From positions 1 to 47,963 of the forward strand of contig JAUHVK010000033.1 in NCBI GenBank assembly GCA_030425145.1: DNA of 47,963 nt, written 5' to 3'. How positions within the stretch are numbered: position 1 is the stretch's first letter; the number at the start of each line of letters is the position of its first letter. Below the pieces are notes generated by a model. The model made no database searches, was not told the origin of the DNA, and saw only the letters and a program-made list of their open reading frames with translations. This document shows positions 1 through 7,173 of the stretch, in pieces. A program made the position numbers and the translations under genes. The stretch comes from Alphaproteobacteria bacterium. GTDB lineage: Bacteria > Pseudomonadota > Alphaproteobacteria > Rhodobacterales > Rhodobacteraceae.

Positions 1-159
1 GCGTAACGGATCGACGGCAGAACTGAACGCAAGCAAGGTGAATTCAGGCAGTAAAAGAAAACCCAGCCATTTGGTCGGATTTGGATTGGCCACCTGATAG
101 GTAAAGGCGCCTTCTGGGATAAATGCGGTATCGGAACGGAGAGGTCCGCGTTCTGTCAT
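1..159 (-). CDS. GlxA-type (DJ-1/PfpI + AraC) transcriptional regulator, N-terminal part only
   Basis: Reading the minus strand from the ATG at 159-157 gives 53 residues that stay open to the window edge, so the gene continues to the left. The stretch 'WLGFLLLPEFTLLAFSSAVD' is typical of the start of the class-I amidotransferase-like domain of GlxA-family AraC regulators, which normally run to about 320 residues with a C-terminal HTH that would lie outside the window. Known for the family: transcriptional regulators, often of amine or amino-acid catabolism. The upstream side is unusual: about 15 bp beyond the start codon is a divergently oriented malic-enzyme fragment, so the native promoter region has probably been replaced or shortened. 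Confidence 0.75.
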   Translation of the reverse strand, partial: MTERGPLRSDTAFIPEGAFTYQVANPNPTKWLGFLLLPEFTLLAFSSAVDPLR

Positions 160-174
160 CGTCTGATCTTTCGC

Positions 175-714
175 ATGGGCATGCCCCAGACCGAGAGCGC
201 GGGGGCGCGCCATGCTCATATCACGAGTTTAATGCTGTATGCAGAAGCGGTACGTAAGATGGGCGTGACGCCACGTGTAGCGCTGGTGAGCCATGCAAAT
301 TTCGGAGATCGACCCAGCCCTTCTGCAGCGAAGATGCGACAGGCGCTTGAGTTGTTACGCGAGAGATCTGTCGAGTTCGAGGTTGATGGCGAAATGCACG
401 TCAACGCTGCGCTTGACCCCGCGCAGCGCAATCGGGCCTATGCCTATTCCACACTCACGGGCCCGGCAAACCTTCTTGTTATGCCGAATGCGGATGCTGC
501 GCATATCGCGCTGAACCTCCTGCGCGAAATGGGCGACGGAGTTTCAGTCGGACCCATTCTGGTTGGAGCCGCCAAACCTGTTCACATCGCGTCGCAGACG
601 GTCACGGTCAGAGGGCTGCTAAACTTGACGGCTCTGGCCGCCGTGGATGCCTTGAATGGAAAATCGCCTGCCGTTGATGATCACCACCCAGTGGCAAAAC
701 TGGCGCTGGCGTGA
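175..714 (+). pseudogene. C-terminal remnant of NADP-dependent malic enzyme (phosphotransacetylase-like domain)
   Basis: Up to 179 residues are open. From about residue 17 onward they match the C-terminal half of the phosphate-acetyltransferase-like domain of large (about 750 aa) MaeB-type malic enzymes: 'PRVALVSHANFG', 'FEVDGEMHVNAALD', 'LVMPNADAAHIALNLL', 'GPILVGAAKPVH' and a final 'LLNLTALAAVDAL'. The N-terminal malic and NAD-binding domains and the first part of the PTA-like domain are missing. The first ~16 residues have no evident homology and lie against the start region of the GlxA gene, which places a rearrangement point near 160-225. The remnant carries no malic enzyme active site and is unlikely to be an enzyme. 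It keeps its natural stop and a hairpin downstream, so only the 5' side was lost. Confidence 0.8.
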
Positions 715-728
715 TTTTCAAGCTGGAC

Positions 729-760
729 CCTTGCCGGCAGATTTCTGACTGCTGGCAAGG
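729..760 (+). terminator. Hairpin after the malic-enzyme remnant
   Basis: Twelve-base-pair stem (729-740 with 749-760, one G.T wobble) around an 8-nt loop, starting 14 bp after the stop codon. There is no T-run directly behind it; it probably works together with the second hairpin at 770-812. Confidence 0.45.
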
Positions 761-769
761 AGCGCCTTC

Positions 770-812
770 AATGGTGCCTTGGGGCGATTTCAGATCGGCC
801 TTGGGCACCATT
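770..812 (+). terminator. Probable intrinsic terminator of the malic-enzyme transcript
   Basis: Inverted repeat AATGGTGCC (770-778) / GGCACCATT (804-812), with a small inner CGAT/ATCG stem, followed at once by T-rich TTTTCGTTTC (from 811). It is oriented for plus-strand transcription. The intergenic stretch 715-880 holds no gene. Confidence 0.6.
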
Positions 813-880
813 TTCGTTTCTGACCGGGGTTCGGAAGATGGGAAACGCAAGTTACATCCGCTTTGACCGGCAGAGGCCCG

Positions 881-1804
881 TCAAAACAACATCGCCAGAA
901 CCATCGTCACGGTCACCGCACCCACGACAGTTGAAACGACGATCGCAGATGCTCCGACCTCGCCAACTCCGTGGCGTCCGCAGAACACAACGTAGGACAG
1001 GAACAGCGGCATGCTGGCAAAAAGGATTGCTTCGCGGGTGGCCGGTACCTGCGAGCCAAAGACGACCAAAAACGCCAGCCCGACAAACAGTGGATGGATC
1101 AGCAGTTTCGCGACCGTGATGGCTATGACCCGAGGGCCGCTTCTTGAGACCTGAAACTGCAGGATGCTTCCACCGATCACAAAAAGTGCGATGAACGGCG
1201 CCGAGGCGACGATGGAGGAGACGACCTTATCCAACCATTCAGGAAGGGACAGTCCCATCGCAAGAAAGGCAAATCCAGCAACCAGTCCGATCGAGACCGG
1301 ACTGACCAGAAGCGCCTTCAGCGCGTCCGCTACCTTTGCTCCATCGTGCTGCCCTTCGGCCAGTAAGGCCAGCGTGGATACCGTAGGCATGATGATGGCA
1401 ACCTCGGCGAACACCACCCAAGAAAACACCTCGGTCGCGCGCTCGGGGAAGACAACCGAGGCAATGGGGAAACCCAGAAAAATGGAGTTTGCCGTTGCCC
1501 CGCCAAGCGCAAGAATTATTCCGCTTGGCTGAGCCTCGCCCAGGACAAACCGCAAGAAACCCCAAAGAAGCAGGGCCGAACACAGCGATGCCGCAGCAAA
1601 AACGATTGCATTAAGCCAAGCAAAACCGGCCAGAGATTGCCCGTTGATAATGGCCGAGAATAGCAGAACCGGAATGCAGGCGTTCATGACGAACCTGTTC
1701 AGGATCGGCAGGCCTTCTGTCGGAAACCACCTGCGCCAGAGGAAAAGACTGCCAATCGCAATCATGGCGAAGATGGGCAGCATCAACACTAAAATGTCGG
1801 TCAT
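881..1804 (-). CDS. AEC family (auxin efflux carrier-like) transporter
   Basis: A 307-residue integral membrane protein starting at 'MTDILVLMLPIFAMIAIGSL', a typical first helix of bacterial AEC/malonate-type carriers. About ten hydrophobic segments follow, split by a hydrophilic middle near residues 150-165. The frame is open further upstream, but this ATG has an AGGAA site six bases ahead and fits family length. It lies 121 bp downstream of the MobA-like monooxygenase on the same strand, with a hairpin between them, so the two probably share a transcript. Family members move organic acids or aromatic/auxin-like acids. From context, export or uptake of hydroxybenzoate or its product is a reasonable inference, but nothing in the sequence fixes substrate or direction. 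Confidence 0.85.
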   Translation of the reverse strand: MTDILVLMLPIFAMIAIGSLFLWRRWFPTEGLPILNRFVMNACIPVLLFSAIINGQSLAGFAWLNAIVFAAASLCSALLLWGFLRFVLGEAQPSGIILALGGATANSIFLGFPIASVVFPERATEVFSWVVFAEVAIIMPTVSTLALLAEGQHDGAKVADALKALLVSPVSIGLVAGFAFLAMGLSLPEWLDKVVSSIVASAPFIALFVIGGSILQFQVSRSGPRVIAITVAKLLIHPLFVGLAFLVVFGSQVPATREAILFASMPLFLSYVVFCGRHGVGEVGASAIVVSTVVGAVTVTMVLAMLF

Positions 1805-1876
1805 GGTCTGTTCCTGACCGGTCGAAACCGGGGTTGGTCCGGATTGGCGTATTTGAGCTCCATCGAGCAAAACGAC

Positions 1877-1907
1877 CTGCGCCGCGCATTGTGCAAGCGC
1901 GCCGCAG
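1877..1907 (-). other. Intercistronic hairpin between mobA-like and AEC genes
   Basis: GC-rich stem 1877-1887 / 1897-1907 (ten pairs, one C-C mismatch) with a 9-nt loop, directly after the monooxygenase stop on the minus strand. There is no T-run, so it may be an mRNA-stabilising or attenuating element rather than a full terminator. Confidence 0.4.
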
Positions 1908-1925
1908 TAATCTTGCGATGGATGA

Positions 1926-3857
1926 TCAACGGTCGTTTCTTGGGATGAAAACCCTACCAAAGAAATCGGACACGGCGCCGAAAGCATCGAGCGGCAGAAT
2001 ATGCGCTACATATTGGTCTGGCCGAACGATAATCACGCAGCCGTCTATCCTGTCGATCCCGCGCATGTCGTAGATGTCTTCACCCAGTTTGTGGTCGACG
2101 CAGTAGACCTTCTCGAAATCGCGCAACCCGTAGCGGCCTTTTGCAGGACGCAGGAGGGATGGCATCGCCTCGAAGTTCAGCGATTTGAAGTCCTGCTGGA
2201 ACACGGCGCGCAGGTCGAACAGGGCGTCGATATCTTCGTCCTTGCGCGTGAAGCGCCGGACGGGGGAGGCAGCGTCACGTTCCAACCTCGCGCAAAGCCT
2301 GTCGATTCCGCCTCCTGCGGTGCCAAGGTCGTCTTGTCCGGCAAAGGCATAGAGCCGCCAGCGTCCGTCCGCTTCGGCGATATGGCCAAGGTGCAGGGGT
2401 TTGGCATCCGCCAGCCGCAGCACCGGAGCGGAATGGAACCGTTTGCCAATGATCTGACCGGTCGCCAGGCCCTGGTGAGCGGGTTCGGCGATGATGTTCG
2501 ACGGGTCATAGCGCACGGCGAGGCCGCCGGTGAATTCGAGGTTCTCGATGAACTGTTTTTGAAACCGCGGCATGTCGGTGCCGTCCAGTTCGGACTGGCC
2601 CGGCGGGGCGCTCATGATGCGCGCCCACTTGTGATCGGTTTCCACCAGACGCTTGGCCTCTTCCAGACGTTCGGTTGAATAGCTGTGCAGCAGGCTGGCA
2701 TCCGAGCGACCCGTCAACACATGCGCCAGCTTCCAGCCAAGATTGAACGTGTCGCCCATCGACACGTTCATCCCCTGACCGGCCTTGGGGCTGTGGGTGT
2801 GGCAAGCATCACCTGCGGTGAAGACACGCGGCATCCGCGTGGCAGTCTCGCCCTCGGGCACGTCGTCGAACTTATCCGTGATCCGATGACCGATTTCATA
2901 GACCGACCACCAGACGACTTCCTTAACGTCGATGGTATAGGGCTGCATGATCCGGTTGGCCGCCGCAATGATATGGTCTGACGTGAGGTTGCGGTTTGAA
3001 ACACGCTCGTTCGGGTTAAGCTTGTCCAGCTCGACATACATCCGAAACAAATACCCGCCTTCTCGGGGGATGATCAGGACATTGCCTTCCTTGGCCGACT
3101 GGATCAGACATTTGCGGCGAAGGTCCGGGAAGTCGGAATTGGCGAGGATATCCATCACGCCCCAGGCCTGATGGGCGGCATCACCATGCAGCTTGCCGCC
3201 GATCGCCCTGCGGACGTTGCTGCGCGCGCCGTCACAGCCAACAACGTAATTGGCGCGCACTTTGAGCCTGTCGCCTGCGCTGCCATCCTTGTTGACACGC
3301 TCCAAGGTCACAGTCACGGGATGGTCCTCGGTACCAGTATCGATCTCGAGATCCATTACGCGCAGGCCGTAGTGCGGCTCGAGCCGGGTAGGCGATTTCT
3401 TCATCACATCGAGGAAAAGCTGATGAATGCGCGCCTGATTGACGATGGTGTGAGGCATCTCGGACTGGTCGTCGGCGACGTCCTGAGCAATGCCAACCCG
3501 CGTGATGTGATCTGTATTTGACGGATCCGGTTTCCAAAATGCGGTCTGGTTCACCCAGTAGGCCTCGCGCTTGACTTTGTCGGCAAACCCAAACGCCTGA
3601 AACATCTCCATCGAGCGCACGTTGACGCCGTCCGCCTGGCCCTTTTCCATGGGCCCATGTTTTGGTTCTACGATCATGGTTGAGATTTGCGGGAAACCTG
3701 CCAGTTGCGCGGCAAGGCACAACCCAGCCGGGCCACATCCAGCGATCAAGACATCGACCGTCTCCGGAACGACGCCGCCCTGAGGCTGTTCGCGACCGAG
3801 GGCAGGGGCCTTTACGTCCGGGTCTCCTGGTCTGAAGCCATCGACATAATATTGCAT
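1926..3857 (-). CDS. mobA: FAD-dependent 3-hydroxybenzoate 4-monooxygenase (MobA-like)
   Basis: A 643-residue flavoprotein aromatic hydroxylase. It has a Rossmann FAD motif 'VDVLIAGCGPAGLCLAAQLA' near residue 34, the 'DG' motif 'VVGCDGARSNVRRAIG', and the FAD ribityl motif 'RVFTAGDACHTHSPKAGQG'. A thioredoxin-like C-terminal domain of the phenol 2-monooxygenase/MobA branch ends in 'VIIVRPDQYVAHILPLD'. Length and the N-terminal 'MQYYVDGFRPGDPD' closely resemble the Comamonas MobA enzyme, which converts 3-hydroxybenzoate to protocatechuate using NADPH and O2. The start has a GAGGAG site seven bases ahead. It diverges from a MarR regulator, as expected for a substrate-induced catabolic gene. No ring-cleavage genes are in the window. 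Phenol or another 3-hydroxyaryl acid is the main alternative substrate. Confidence 0.85.
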   Translation of the reverse strand: MQYYVDGFRPGDPDVKAPALGREQPQGGVVPETVDVLIAGCGPAGLCLAAQLAGFPQISTMIVEPKHGPMEKGQADGVNVRSMEMFQAFGFADKVKREAYWVNQTAFWKPDPSNTDHITRVGIAQDVADDQSEMPHTIVNQARIHQLFLDVMKKSPTRLEPHYGLRVMDLEIDTGTEDHPVTVTLERVNKDGSAGDRLKVRANYVVGCDGARSNVRRAIGGKLHGDAAHQAWGVMDILANSDFPDLRRKCLIQSAKEGNVLIIPREGGYLFRMYVELDKLNPNERVSNRNLTSDHIIAAANRIMQPYTIDVKEVVWWSVYEIGHRITDKFDDVPEGETATRMPRVFTAGDACHTHSPKAGQGMNVSMGDTFNLGWKLAHVLTGRSDASLLHSYSTERLEEAKRLVETDHKWARIMSAPPGQSELDGTDMPRFQKQFIENLEFTGGLAVRYDPSNIIAEPAHQGLATGQIIGKRFHSAPVLRLADAKPLHLGHIAEADGRWRLYAFAGQDDLGTAGGGIDRLCARLERDAASPVRRFTRKDEDIDALFDLRAVFQQDFKSLNFEAMPSLLRPAKGRYGLRDFEKVYCVDHKLGEDIYDMRGIDRIDGCVIIVRPDQYVAHILPLDAFGAVSDFFGRVFIPRNDR

Positions 3858-3921
3858 CCCTTTACTCCTCTTTGGCTGGCCGTCTCAACATTTAGTATCT
3901 ATACTTACTATAGGGATGAGA

Positions 3922-3945
3922 AAAAGGTATGCATACATACCTTTT
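3922..3945. promoter_or_regulatory. Candidate MarR operator, perfect inverted repeat
   Basis: AAAAGGTATG (3922-3931), 4-nt spacer, CATACCTTTT (3936-3945): a perfect 10-bp inverted repeat in the 146-bp divergent interval between the mobA-like gene and the marR gene. A near-repeat element with TAGTATCTATACTTACTA lies about 20 bp to its left. Position and symmetry suit the binding site of the adjacent MarR dimer, controlling both directions. Confidence 0.6.
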
Positions 3946-4003
3946 CGGTTGTGCCAAAAAAACTTATTTGGCGCTGGTGCCACTGACCAAGGAGTTGCTA
4001 CGT

Positions 4004-4435
4004 ATGATGGTCTCCGACATGCCGGGACATCTGATCCGCCGTCTTAACCAAATGTCGACGCAGGTTTTCTCTCAGAGAACGCAGGATGCAGGACAAGATC
4101 TGACACCTGTGCAGTTCGCTGCGCTTGATGCCGTGCATTCCCATCCCGGCTTGGACCAGGCAGGCATTGCCGCGCGCATTGCCTACGACAAGGCCACGAT
4201 TGGAGGTGTAATCGACCGATTGGAACAAAAAGGGCTTGTAACACGATCAATCAGCGCACGAGATCGCCGTGCCCGTGAGGTCAAGCTCACACAGAATGGT
4301 CACCGCACCTACTTGAATGTCTTGCCGATCGTATCAGCCATTCAAGAAGAGATACTTGGCGCTCTCAACAAGGAAGAGCAGACCGAATTTCTGCGACTAG
4401 CGAAAAAAGCAATTCATAAGGCTTCGACCTTGTAG
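4004..4435 (+). CDS. MarR family transcriptional regulator (MobR-like)
   Basis: A 143-residue single-domain regulator. The winged helix shows the usual order: 'LTPVQFAALDAVHSHPGLDQ', recognition helix region 'ARIAYDKATIGGVIDRLEQK', then the wing 'GLVTRSISARDRRAREVKLT' with the conserved DxRxR. The chosen ATG is nine bases behind AAGGAG (3989-3994); an in-frame opening farther upstream would run through the operator region. It is divergent from the MobA-like monooxygenase. In Comamonas, the MarR protein MobR represses mobA and is released by 3-hydroxybenzoate, so the same role is inferred here. The inverted repeat at 3922-3945 is the obvious target. Confidence 0.85.
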   Translation: MMVSDMPGHLIRRLNQMSTQVFSQRTQDAGQDLTPVQFAALDAVHSHPGLDQAGIAARIAYDKATIGGVIDRLEQKGLVTRSISARDRRAREVKLTQNGHRTYLNVLPIVSAIQEEILGALNKEEQTEFLRLAKKAIHKASTL

Positions 4436-4564
4436 GTTCGTTCAGCAGCCAACACCATTGGAGCAAGAAATCAACGTAAGACCGCCTCTCGTATTCCTGA
4501 GGGGCAACAACACCAGTTAACATACACTTCCCTATTGTATCTTGAAACTGCAGCGGGGGTTTTC

Positions 4565-4606
4565 ATGCAACTATCGCTGCAAGAACGCCGAACGATTGAG
4601 ACCTGG
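4565..4606 (+). mobile_element. Possible IS30-like transposase N-terminal scrap
   Basis: From the ATG at 4565 the first residues read 'MQLSLQERRTIETWW', like the 'LSLEERRxIE' start of IS30-family transposases. Resemblance then stops and the frame ends at 4682. Only about 14 residues support this, so it is tentative. The 230 bp between the marR stop (4435) and the IS3 remnant hold no intact gene. Confidence 0.25.
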
Positions 4607-4666
4607 TGGCGGTGGCTTCACATTCGAAGTAAAAATTCCTTATCAAAACAAAGATTTGCATGGAGA

Positions 4667-4867
4667 TCAGGCATGGCGTAAATAAATGGACTTGCGTGAG
4701 AGATGCTTCATCTCCGACGGCAACAACCCGGCATACTTCTTCTTCCAGTTGAAATAGGTCGCCTGGCTGATCCCGGCCTTGCGGCAGATCTCGGCAACCG
4801 GCGTTCCATCTTCGCCCTGCTTGATGATGAACGCCTTCTGTGCGTCCGTGTACTTCGATGCTTTCAT
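4667..4867 (-). pseudogene. Truncated IS3-family OrfA transposase
   Basis: 'MKASKYTDAQKAFIIKQGED', then 'GTPVAEICRKAGISQATYFN' and 'WKKKYAGLLPSEMKHL', is the HTH_Tnp_1 start of IS3-family OrfA. The family protein is about 90 residues and continues with a leucine-rich coiled coil. Here homology breaks near residue 54 (about 4705), and there is no OrfB integrase. Its 5' side, with a GGAG site, looks intact up to roughly 4920. It is therefore a 5' fragment of an insertion sequence, lying between the mob module and the next LysR gene and marking a rearranged junction. Confidence 0.75.
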
Positions 4868-4978
4868 GCGTTTCCGCTCCTTTCACAGCCAGGGATTCGT
4901 GCGGGAAACTCTAAGCCAAATCGGTCCAGTTCTCGGGGATCACATCACCTTAAAGCTTAAATCTGCCGTGGCCGGTGC

Positions 4979-5863
4979 CTACAGCACGTTCCATAGGCTG
5001 AGGGCGGTTCTGTCGAATTGTGAGGGATCCGCATAGGCCGCGATGGTCAGGTCCTGCACCCACGATTCGTCTCCGACACTCACCAGCGTGCCATCCTCAA
5101 GCTCGTTGTGGATAGCGGTTTCGGGCATCCAGGCAAACCCGCTGCCCGCCATCAGGCGGCGTTTGATCGCTTCGACCAGGGCGTCTACGTAGATCGTCTT
5201 TGGGGCAAAGGATTTGCGCCCCACGGCATGTTCCACGACCATCCCCAGAAAGCTGGATCGCTCATAGGCCAGATAGGGCATGTTTCGACACTTTGGGTCG
5301 TTCAGTGTCCACCCGTTCTGCTGCGCCGCGTCGGCAGCCGCCACCGGAACCAGGCGGTCGGTCAGGAGGTCTTTGCGGGCAAAGGCGGTCTCATCAATGG
5401 TCGGGGATACGGCGCTGTGTGTGTAGCACAGCATGATGTCCACGGCGCCCTCGACCAGCAATTCACAGCATGTACTGAGTGAGTCCGAGATCACCCGTGT
5501 GCGGATGTCGGGCATGCTGGCTTGCAGCGTTTCGATCCGGTTGGCGAGGAAATGGACCGAAATGGTGTGAAGAACCGAGAACCGGATGAACCGGTGTTCC
5601 CCCCGGTCGGCATCGCGCAGGGTTTGGCGGGCTTCAGACAGGTGCGCCATCGCTGCGGTTGCGACTGGCAGGAACTGTACACCAGCCTCGGTCAGTTGCA
5701 CCGGATAGGTCGCGCGATTCACCAAAGGCAGGCCAACCCAGCTTTCCAACGCCTTAATTCTTCGGCTGAAGGCGGACTGAGTGATGTTTCTTTCATCAGC
5801 AGCGCGCGTGAAGTTCTGTGTGCGTGCCAGACACTCAAAATCGCGCAACCAGTTAAGATCCAT
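4979..5863 (-). CDS. LysR family transcriptional regulator
   Basis: 294 residues. The N-terminal winged helix starts 'MDLNWLRDFECLARTQNFTR' and continues with the recognition segment 'NITQSAFSRRIKALESWVGL'; a two-lobed substrate-binding domain follows from about residue 90. It is divergent from the quaternary-amine ABC operon, with a 264-bp shared upstream region that contains an ATTTT-N4-AAAAT symmetric element. LysR regulators usually control the divergent operon and themselves, so it is the likely regulator of the importer genes, with the imported compound or a derivative as inducer (inference). The C-terminus ends close to IS debris but the gene appears complete. Confidence 0.9.
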   Translation of the reverse strand: MDLNWLRDFECLARTQNFTRAADERNITQSAFSRRIKALESWVGLPLVNRATYPVQLTEAGVQFLPVATAAMAHLSEARQTLRDADRGEHRFIRFSVLHTISVHFLANRIETLQASMPDIRTRVISDSLSTCCELLVEGAVDIMLCYTHSAVSPTIDETAFARKDLLTDRLVPVAAADAAQQNGWTLNDPKCRNMPYLAYERSSFLGMVVEHAVGRKSFAPKTIYVDALVEAIKRRLMAGSGFAWMPETAIHNELEDGTLVSVGDESWVQDLTIAAYADPSQFDRTALSLWNVL

Positions 5864-5905
5864 GGTATCACTCTGAATTTAAAGGTTTTCCGGAGATGAT
5901 AGGCA

Positions 5906-5919
5906 ATTTTATGCAAAAT
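5906..5919. promoter_or_regulatory. Candidate LysR-type binding site
   Basis: ATTTT-ATGC-AAAAT is a perfect 5-bp inverted repeat with 4-bp spacer, of the T-N(11-12)-A kind bound by LysR regulators. It sits 43 bp ahead of the lysR start and about 210 bp ahead of the betaine-binding protein gene. The rest of 5864-6127 holds no gene. Confidence 0.4.
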
Positions 5920-6127
5920 CGGAATAGTTTGATGAAATGTTTGAATTGGAGTGGCCGGAGAATCTGTTCCTACGCTTTTGTATGCGCATGACGGGTCAAG
6001 GCCGGGATTCCCGCAGATTTGGGCAAGTCGGCACGGAACGCAGCATGCCAGCGTGCGGGGGGGCAACCTGCCGGAAGAATAAGTGAAGCTGGGCAAAAAC
6101 GACCAGCCATCAACAGAGGAGACGACC

Positions 6128-7093
6128 ATGATCAAGAATATCAAAAGCCTGGGACTAGCCGCTGTGGTCAGTGCGCTGGCCCTTCCGGCCTTTGCGTCGG
6201 AAGAGGTCAAGATCGGTGTACCGTCCTGGACCGGGGCGCAGGCCATCGCGCATGTGCTGGGCCATGTCGTGGAAACACGCATCGGCGGCACCGTGGAATA
6301 CGTGCCTGGCAACAACGCCACGATTTTCCAGGCGATGGACCAGGGCAAGGGTGACATCGACGTGCACCCGGATGTCTGGCTGCCGAACCAGGAAAGCTTC
6401 ACCAAGCAATATGTCGATGATGCAGGCACGGTCACGTTGTCCTCCAACCCTTATCAGGGCAACCAGGGCTTCTGCGTGTCCAAGCAGTTCGGCGAAGCCA
6501 ACAACATCACCGACATCGCCGATTTGGGTCGCCCGGATGTGGCGGCACTGATGGATAGCGATGGCAATGGCAAAGGTGAGATGTGGATCGGTGCACCGGG
6601 CTGGGCCTCGGCCAACGTGAACGAGGTCAAGGTCCGCGACTATGGTCTGCTTGATTTCATCGAACCGATCCGTGCCGAAGAAGCGGTCAAGACTGCACGC
6701 ATCAAGGACAGCATCGCCAAGGGCGAGGGCTACGCATTCTACTGCTACGAGCCGCACGCGGTCTGGTTCATGTTCGACGTGATGATGCTCACCGAGCCGA
6801 CATACGATCCCGCGAAATACGTGATGGTGCAGCCGTCGGATGATCCCGATTGGTACAACAAGTCGATGGTCGCTTCGAAAGACGCGCTGAAAGACGTGCA
6901 GATCGCATGGTCCAATTCGCTGGTCGACCGGTCCCCGGCGATTGCGGAGTTCTTCCAGAACTTCCAGCTGAATGCGGAAGATGTCAGCTCTCTGGCCTTT
7001 GAGATCAGCGCGAACGGTCGTGATCCGGCTGAAGTCGCGGCAGAGTGGGTTGACGCAAACTCCGACCGCGTAGACGCGTGGCTGGGCCTCTGA
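6128..7093 (+). CDS. Periplasmic substrate-binding protein of a glycine betaine/choline-type ABC importer
   Basis: 321 residues with an N-terminal signal peptide ('MIKNIKSLGLAAVVSALALP', cleavage probably after 'AFA-SEE'). An OpuAC/ProX-type fold follows: 'VPSWTGAQAIAHVLGHVVET', 'GDIDVHPDVWLPNQ', 'IGAPGWASANVNE', 'YCYEPHAVWFMFD'. The conserved tryptophans in these segments are candidates for the aromatic cage that binds trimethylammonium groups. The start has GAGGAG seven bases ahead. It is first in an operon with ATPase, permease and an alpha/beta hydrolase, and divergent from lysR. Glycine betaine, choline, carnitine or DMSP cannot be told apart by eye. Confidence 0.85.
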   Translation: MIKNIKSLGLAAVVSALALPAFASEEVKIGVPSWTGAQAIAHVLGHVVETRIGGTVEYVPGNNATIFQAMDQGKGDIDVHPDVWLPNQESFTKQYVDDAGTVTLSSNPYQGNQGFCVSKQFGEANNITDIADLGRPDVAALMDSDGNGKGEMWIGAPGWASANVNEVKVRDYGLLDFIEPIRAEEAVKTARIKDSIAKGEGYAFYCYEPHAVWFMFDVMMLTEPTYDPAKYVMVQPSDDPDWYNKSMVASKDALKDVQIAWSNSLVDRSPAIAEFFQNFQLNAEDVSSLAFEISANGRDPAEVAAEWVDANSDRVDAWLGL

Positions 7094-7110
7094 TCCCCGC
7101 CCTCTGACGA

Positions 7111-7140
7111 ATGGCCACCGGACACGCTTCCGGTGGCCAT
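7111..7140 (+). other. Intercistronic hairpin after the binding-protein gene
   Basis: Perfect 12-bp stem (7111-7122 / 7129-7140) with a 6-nt loop, 18 bp after the binding-protein stop and ahead of the ATPase gene. There is no T-run. Such stems after binding-protein genes commonly protect the upstream mRNA and give more binding protein than membrane subunits; that role is inferred. Confidence 0.6.
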
Positions 7141-7173
7141 ACCTCTCAAATCCCGATGACGAGGCGTGGCCTG

